Shown: positions 32,811-37,456 of the stretch, piece after piece
How the letters are laid out: each line of letters begins with the position of its first letter
How positions within the stretch are numbered: the first letter of the stretch is position 1
Source of the DNA: Defluviitaleaceae bacterium
GTDB taxonomy: Bacteria; Bacillota; Clostridia; Lachnospirales; WRAX01
Reading direction: 5' to 3'
NCBI GenBank assembly: GCA_009784575.1
Contig: WRBK01000005.1
Location: 1-37,456, forward strand
Length of the DNA: 37,456 nt
Made by a program: the position numbers and the translations under genes
The notes under the pieces: generated by a model
The model's database searches: none
The model's input: the letters and a program-made list of their open reading frames with translations, nothing else
What the model was told of the DNA's origin: nothing

Positions 32811-34208
32811 TTAATCCCCCTCTTCGTCTTCTTCTATCTCCTCTTCTTCATCTTCCTCTTCGTCTTCTGCATCTATGGTGTCATCGTATTCGTCATATTC
32901 GTCTTCTTCTTGAGCATCTAAGTATACCATTATGGTAGGCATGTCTCCCACAAGATTAACTCCAGGTGGCAAGGCTGTTACCAGCAAAACTTCATTAAGA
33001 CCAGATACTAGGTTTACATTACCAACAAAAGCCGTGGGCGTTAGACTTGTAATCCCCGCTATTGTAGATTGCAGGGCTGCTAGCCTTATGGTAACTTCAT
33101 TAGTAAGCACCTCAGCATTTGGCGGTAGACCTATTATTGATATATTTTCTCTTGGTATCACAAAGTCTTGCTGCAAGATGGGTTCTACAAAAATATCTAC
33201 ATTTATGGTATGATGGTTTGGATTTATCAAGAATACGCCAGAAGGCAAATATTCTCGTATATCATATATTACGATAAAATCCGTGGTGTTGTGCATGACC
33301 ATTTCTTCAGGTATATGAGAAAGTAAAATTGGTACAAGTTCAGCTATAATATCCTCATTGCCCGCCACGTCCAAGGTCTGCGGATTCCAACTTATGTTGT
33401 GTATGCCAAAACCTTCTGGTGATTGAGCATTACCAAGCAGAGGTTGCATAATCTGCACTTGTCCGCGACTAAAAATGGGTATCTCTGCGCTTATAGTCTG
33501 TACATTTAGATGTTGCGAAAAAATGGGTATATCACCGATGTCCAGAGCCGATATTGCGTGATTTTCCAAATATATGGTTTGGTTAGCATTTTCCACATCA
33601 ACGTTGACAACCAAGCGGTCTATACGGTTTATTACATTAGAAGGGCCCGTGACAGTTACATAATTATCATTGAAAATTCTGATTGATTCTGTTAATAGCA
33701 CAAAACCTTCTGCAACATCACCCTGCGGAATAATCTCCACAGGCAAAATTACAGAAGTTATGATGTCCATAATTAAATCGACACTGCTTGGGGTTCTGCC
33801 ATGGATTTCAGCGGAGCCTTCGCCGCCCTCCACCTCTATGTTTATGCGTAAAGTTTCACCATTTTGTGCGGCTGCCATAATATCTGATGTGGATAGGTCG
33901 ATGTATGCTCGCAGAGTCTGCCGTATAGCACCTATCGTACGCGATGTGCCGCGCACATGAAAGCGCACCGATTGCGCGCGTAGCTCAGCAATATTTTCTA
34001 GATGTATGCCGCCCTCTGTACCCATCAAAAGCGCATCTTCATTGCGCAATTCTAATGGTATTGTTATAAATTCGTTACGGATGGGGTCTTCCACATTCAT
34101 GACAATGAACCATAGCACAAAAGCCATAAGGAATGCCACAATTTTCCATGGTAGATTTGTCAAAAAATTGTCTTTTAGTTTTGTTAGCAGAATTTGCAGC
34201 TTCTTCAT
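32811..34208 (-). CDS. cdaR: CdaA regulatory protein CdaR (YbbR-domain protein) with acidic tail
   Basis: 465 aa. One N-terminal membrane helix (WKIVAFLMAFVLWFIVM, about 21-37) is followed by extracytoplasmic YbbR repeats (several VxGxxxxI-type strands such as VTGPSNVINRI, and LDVAGNEDII). CdaR controls the cyclase CdaA across the membrane. The last 35 residues or so (431-465) are almost only Asp/Glu, which is unusual. ATG 34208 overlaps the cdaA stop by four bases. Confidence 0.93.
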   Translation of the reverse strand: MKKLQILLTKLKDNFLTNLPWKIVAFLMAFVLWFIVMNVEDPIRNEFITIPLELRNEDALLMGTEGGIHLENIAELRAQSVRFHVRGTSRTIGAIRQTLRAYIDLSTSDIMAAAQNGETLRINIEVEGGEGSAEIHGRTPSSVDLIMDIITSVILPVEIIPQGDVAEGFVLLTESIRIFNDNYVTVTGPSNVINRIDRLVVNVDVENANQTIYLENHAISALDIGDIPIFSQHLNVQTISAEIPIFSRGQVQIMQPLLGNAQSPEGFGIHNISWNPQTLDVAGNEDIIAELVPILLSHIPEEMVMHNTTDFIVIYDIREYLPSGVFLINPNHHTINVDIFVEPILQQDFVIPRENISIIGLPPNAEVLTNEVTIRLAALQSTIAGITSLTPTAFVGNVNLVSGLNEVLLVTALPPGVNLVGDMPTIMVYLDAQEEDEYDEYDDTIDAEDEEEDEEEEIEEDEEGD

Positions 34209-35056
34209 GACTTATCCCCCTTCTTGCGGTTTTTACGGCCTCTGCGGGATTTTTTTGGTCGCAAATTGGCTAGAAGTATGGTGCGTATTTGGTCATCGTC
34301 TAGATTGCGATTTAGCTTGCCATCTTTAGCAATGGAGATGCTACCGCTTTCTTCTGATACCACGATAGCGAAGGCATCCGAGGTCTCTGAAACACCTACA
34401 GCCGCGCGGTGTCGCGTACCAAGGTCGCTAGAAAGGGGTTCTGATGTAAGAGGTAATATACATGTGGCGGCTTTTACGCGGTTTTCGCGTATCAAAACAG
34501 CACCGTCGTGTAGCGGTGTGTTATGTTCAAATATATTAATAAGAAGCTGGCTTGTAACAACAGCATCGATGGCTACGCCACTGTCCTCTAAGTCGCCTAG
34601 CGGCACTTGTTGTTCAATCACAATAAGCGCACCTGTCTTTACCCTAGACATTTTGTGCGCCGCATCTATAATTTCTTCTATGCAGGTCGCGGAGTTATCC
34701 TCGCGGTTTTCTTCTAATGGATTAAAAAATGGGATATTGCGATTTTTACCGAGATTTTCTAGTGCTTTACGAATTTCGGGTTGAAAAATGATAACAGTCG
34801 CTAAGGCAGCCACCGTCAGGCTTTGCTCTATAATCCATACTGTGGTGTCCATTTGCATAATAACAGCACCAAGATATATTAGCGCAATGGTTATAATGCC
34901 TTTAAACAATGTCCAGCCGCGGGTTTGCTTAATCCACACCAACACTCTGTACAGCACAAAGGTGATAAAGAGAATGTCCAAAATTGAACTTAACCCAAGA
35001 TGCGGCAAGGCAAATGATGGCAAATTAGAGAATAAGTTACTGAAAAGGTCTGTCAT
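34205..35056 (-). CDS. cdaA: Diadenylate cyclase CdaA (c-di-AMP synthase)
   Basis: 283-aa membrane-bound enzyme making c-di-AMP from two ATP, which controls potassium and osmolyte balance and wall integrity. Three N-terminal membrane helices (up to about residue 90) precede the DAC domain with DGA (184-186, in PLHDGAVLI) and RHR (215-217, in GTRHRAAVG), both intact. A basic Lys/Arg-rich tail ends the protein. ATG 35056 overlaps the preceding gene by four bases and follows GAGGATGA. Confidence 0.97.
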   Translation of the reverse strand: MTDLFSNLFSNLPSFALPHLGLSSILDILFITFVLYRVLVWIKQTRGWTLFKGIITIALIYLGAVIMQMDTTVWIIEQSLTVAALATVIIFQPEIRKALENLGKNRNIPFFNPLEENREDNSATCIEEIIDAAHKMSRVKTGALIVIEQQVPLGDLEDSGVAIDAVVTSQLLINIFEHNTPLHDGAVLIRENRVKAATCILPLTSEPLSSDLGTRHRAAVGVSETSDAFAIVVSEESGSISIAKDGKLNRNLDDDQIRTILLANLRPKKSRRGRKNRKKGDKS

Positions 35057-36129
35057 CGTGAATCATCCTCATAGGTGGCATCGGGATCATACATATGCGT
35101 ACTATATCTTGACATATCTGGTCTGGTAGGCGGTATGGGTACACCACGTTTGCGACCTGCCGTCTTAGCCTTAGGTTGCATATTAGCCATTTCTGCCGTA
35201 ACTTTTGGTATAATTTTTACATAATACACATTGTCATCATCATCAAAGGTCACATGCTCCACGCGCCTGTAATCCGTTACATTATCAAAGAATTTGGTAA
35301 TCCATACTAATAAGGCAGAGAATATGGCACTAATGAAAATGCCGCCTATGCTCATATCAAGGTCAGTAACAACTACCACCATGGTCATACAAATCATACC
35401 AACAATAGCACCTACAGCAATGGCTATATCCTTAGCATAGTTTATGGCAATCAAAGAAATTAAATGTACCGCCAATATCATCATAGCAAATACAAAACCT
35501 ATTACAATCCAGTTAAAATCAGTGGTTAGCTGACCAAATATTTGTGCAAACACTTCCATAAACACAACGGGCAACTCAAATAAGTCGATTTCGCCTGTTA
35601 AATCTGTCACACCGACAAGTGTTGTCGCTAAGTTGGTAAAGAATGGTAAGAAATACCAAATTGCTGTACCTAGAACAATAGGTATTATGCTGGAGATACC
35701 AAAGAACAAACCAGCAAACAGTACCACTGCATATGGCATATTAAAATGAAAACCAAACACTATAGCCAACATAAGCATACTACGGCGCGGAGAAAGGCGG
35801 GCATAAAATACAATAAGCAACACCATTAGTAAGAAAACAAATAGCGCAACCTCTGCCGCAGCGGAGATTTGGATGGTGACAGCTATAGCAACTAAAAATA
35901 ACGCAACGCTTGGAGGTGAAATGGTAAACAGCAAAGAAACCAAAGCCAAATAGGCAATAGAGGCCGCACCACTAAACAAAACCTCAAACTCTTCGCGATA
36001 CATGCCCAGCGAATTTATTCTGGAGAATATAAACATGCCTACTATGAATTTTAATAAGTAATTGATGATAACTTCAAATTTTTTGTAAAAGCCTATCATC
36101 GTTTGCCTTATATGAATTAATTGTTCCAT
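35053..36129 (-). CDS. Polytopic membrane protein of unknown function
   Basis: 358 aa with about eight or more hydrophobic segments from residues 20 to 270, then a cytoplasmic tail (about 270-358) that includes YRRVEHVTFDDDDNVYYVKIIPKV, a beta-rich acidic segment, and a Lys/Pro-rich end. The sequence does not match a transporter family I recognise. It is translationally coupled to cdaA (ATGA overlap), which suggests a partner role with the c-di-AMP module. ATG 36129 has GAGGG 12 bases upstream, slightly long. Function unknown. Confidence 0.75.
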   Translation of the reverse strand: MEQLIHIRQTMIGFYKKFEVIINYLLKFIVGMFIFSRINSLGMYREEFEVLFSGAASIAYLALVSLLFTISPPSVALFLVAIAVTIQISAAAEVALFVFLLMVLLIVFYARLSPRRSMLMLAIVFGFHFNMPYAVVLFAGLFFGISSIIPIVLGTAIWYFLPFFTNLATTLVGVTDLTGEIDLFELPVVFMEVFAQIFGQLTTDFNWIVIGFVFAMMILAVHLISLIAINYAKDIAIAVGAIVGMICMTMVVVVTDLDMSIGGIFISAIFSALLVWITKFFDNVTDYRRVEHVTFDDDDNVYYVKIIPKVTAEMANMQPKAKTAGRKRGVPIPPTRPDMSRYSTHMYDPDATYEDDSR

Positions 36130-36155
36130 GAGATTTTAACCCTCTTCCCCCTGCG

Positions 36156-36749
36156 TTATCGTCGCCTTATGTTACTTTCGTCGTCATCTTCCCAAAATTC
36201 TGGGTCGTCGCTGCTACGATAATGATACTCCAGATTAGCTCTGTCGTAATGCGTGTAAGGCACATGCTCTTCGTAGTCATCCTCTGTCATGTCATCATAA
36301 TTTTGATGTTTCTTGCGGAATTTTGGCTTTTCTTTCTTTACAACAGGTTCATAATCATCTTGTATGACATCTGGGTCTAGCTTGCGCATAAGGGCAAAGT
36401 AAGCATTTACGCGCCTTTCTGACTTCAAAAACTCGCGGGTGTATATAATAGTGCCTATAAAGCTATAGCCAGCCATCAGTGCAAGACCAAAGAATAGCAA
36501 GCGGATAGCTTCGGTTTGAAAATCCATAGCAAAAACATCCGCACCTTCTATTGCCAGAAGATATATGACATAAAAGAGCAACAAAACAGCACATCCAATG
36601 CCTAGGAAAAAGCGCATTTGCATGTTCTTTTTGTAGATATAATCATGGCGAAAATATTGACCTGTTTTTGAGTCACGTTCAAAATCTCGCTTATCGTAAA
36701 CAGCCATTTTTGCCATTATTCTTATTTTTTCTGTGTCATAGTTTGCCAT
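36156..36749 (-). CDS. Two-helix membrane protein of unknown function with charged C-terminus
   Basis: 197 aa: charged N-terminus, two membrane helices (FFLGIGCAVLLLFYVIYLLA, about 47-66, and LLFFGLALMAGYSFIGTIIY, about 84-103), then a long cytoplasmic-looking tail rich in acidic and aromatic residues (YDDMTEDDYEEHVPYTHYD) ending in basic residues. No family is recognised. ATG 36749 follows AGAGG. It is 9 bases from lysS and 26 bases from the next gene, inside the operon. Confidence 0.75.
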   Translation of the reverse strand: MANYDTEKIRIMAKMAVYDKRDFERDSKTGQYFRHDYIYKKNMQMRFFLGIGCAVLLLFYVIYLLAIEGADVFAMDFQTEAIRLLFFGLALMAGYSFIGTIIYTREFLKSERRVNAYFALMRKLDPDVIQDDYEPVVKKEKPKFRKKHQNYDDMTEDDYEEHVPYTHYDRANLEYHYRSSDDPEFWEDDDESNIRRR

Positions 36750-36758
36750 AACTTACCT

Positions 36759-37456
36759 CTACAAAGGGCGCATTGTTGGGAAAAACAGCACATCACGGAT
36801 AGAAGGCGAATTTGTTAAAAGCATGATAAGCCTATCCATACCTATGCCCAGCCCACCTGTTGGCGGCATGCCATATTCTAGCGCAAGCAAGAAGTCTTCG
36901 TCTATTTGGCTTGCCTCTTCATCTCCCGCCGCACGCAAGGATTCTTGATGCATAAAGCGTTCGCGCTGGTCTATTGGGTCATTAAGCTCAGAATATGCGT
37001 TGGCATATTCTCTGCCGCCGATAAATAGCTCAAAACGTTCAGTATAATCAGGATTATCTGGCTTGCGTTTCGTTAAAAATGAAATCTCGATTGGGTAATC
37101 AATAATAAATGTCGGCTGTACCAGTTGCTCTTCTGCGTATTTGTCGAAGAAAAGGTTAAGGATATCACCTTTTCTATGCATCTTGGTGTATTCGATATGA
37201 TGCTCTTTTGCTAGTTGTTGCGCTTTTTCAAGGGTTGTAATTTTATCAAAATCAACATTGCCGTATTTGCGTACAGCTTCAACTATGGTCATGCGTTCAA
37301 ATGGCTTGGAGAAATCAATTTCTATACCCTGATAGTTTACCGTTGCAGAGCCTGTAACCTCTACTGCTAACTTGCGAATAAGGTTTTCTGTTAGCTCCAT
37401 CATGCCATGATAGTCTGTGTAGGCCTGGTATAGCTCTAGCATGGTGAACTCTGGAT
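36759..37456 (-). CDS. lysS: Lysyl-tRNA synthetase, C-terminal part (cut by window edge)
   Basis: The frame stays open to the right edge; 232 codons of the catalytic domain are visible. [15 protein letters not shown] (family PEFTxxELYxAYxD) and the class II motif 3 [26 protein letters not shown], here read in two parts, identify the class II LysRS. The N-terminal anticodon-binding domain and motifs 1-2 lie outside. An internal ATG (37442) is not the start. It heads the visible part of the minus-strand operon. Confidence 0.95.
   Translation of the reverse strand, partial: PEFTMLELYQAYTDYHGMMELTENLIRKLAVEVTGSATVNYQGIEIDFSKPFERMTIVEAVRKYGNVDFDKITTLEKAQQLAKEHHIEYTKMHRKGDILNLFFDKYAEEQLVQPTFIIDYPIEISFLTKRKPDNPDYTERFELFIGGREYANAYSELNDPIDQRERFMHQESLRAAGDEEASQIDEDFLLALEYGMPPTGGLGIGMDRLIMLLTNSPSIRDVLFFPTMRPL

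Overview
The window comes from a low-GC Gram-positive bacterium, most likely a clostridial Firmicute. The evidence is the rpmH-rnpA-yidD-yidC-jag-mnmE-mnmG-rsmG-noc gene order, a cdaA-cdaR-glmM (c-di-AMP) operon, a short YidC without the large periplasmic domain, strong AGGAGG ribosome-binding sites, frequent extended -10 promoters, and a short ProRS with a cysteine-rich C-terminal segment. The species cannot be named from the sequence. Most genes are on the minus strand.

Layout. 1-168: 5' part of a small minus-strand coiled-coil protein made of perfect 21-bp repeats. 249-4077 (plus): dnaX, then an AraC/GyrI-like regulator and a beta-lactamase-fold serine hydrolase. 4119-11771 (minus): the conserved chromosome-maintenance, tRNA-modification and membrane-insertion block from rpmH to noc, with a perfect parS palindrome between yidD and yidC. 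dnaA is not next to rpmH. 11904-18750: small transcription units (a 57-aa basic protein, a lone secreted protein, an S51-like peptidase, a VOC protein, queT behind a probable preQ1 riboswitch, proS, a membrane protein with a degenerate MPN/JAMM domain and a LysM domain, and a PepSY gene pair). 18891-20952 (plus): lgt, two tiny genes and an orphan FecC-like ABC ATPase. 20984-29734 (minus): a branched-chain-amino-acid-type ABC transporter (livGFHM and the binding protein) with an acetyl-CoA hydrolase/transferase, followed past a 72-bp inverted-repeat element by an alpha/beta hydrolase, a FabG-like reductase and an unusual FabH-like condensing enzyme. 29935-37456 (minus): a tightly packed housekeeping operon, lysS (cut by the window edge), two unknown membrane proteins, cdaA, cdaR, glmM, mtnN, nth and a 56-aa protein, with several 4-nt start/stop overlaps.

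How the parts fit. The core blocks are standard. The accessory points of most interest are the pseudo-JAMM/LysM transmembrane protein; the transporter, CoA-transferase and condensing-enzyme cluster, which looks like uptake and CoA activation of an unidentified organic acid; the Noc-type DNA-recognition residues in the only local ParB-family protein although the local palindrome is a canonical ParB site; a 21-bp perfect inverted repeat between rnpA and yidD; and several small genes. All functional calls rest on reading motifs by eye; no database search was made.
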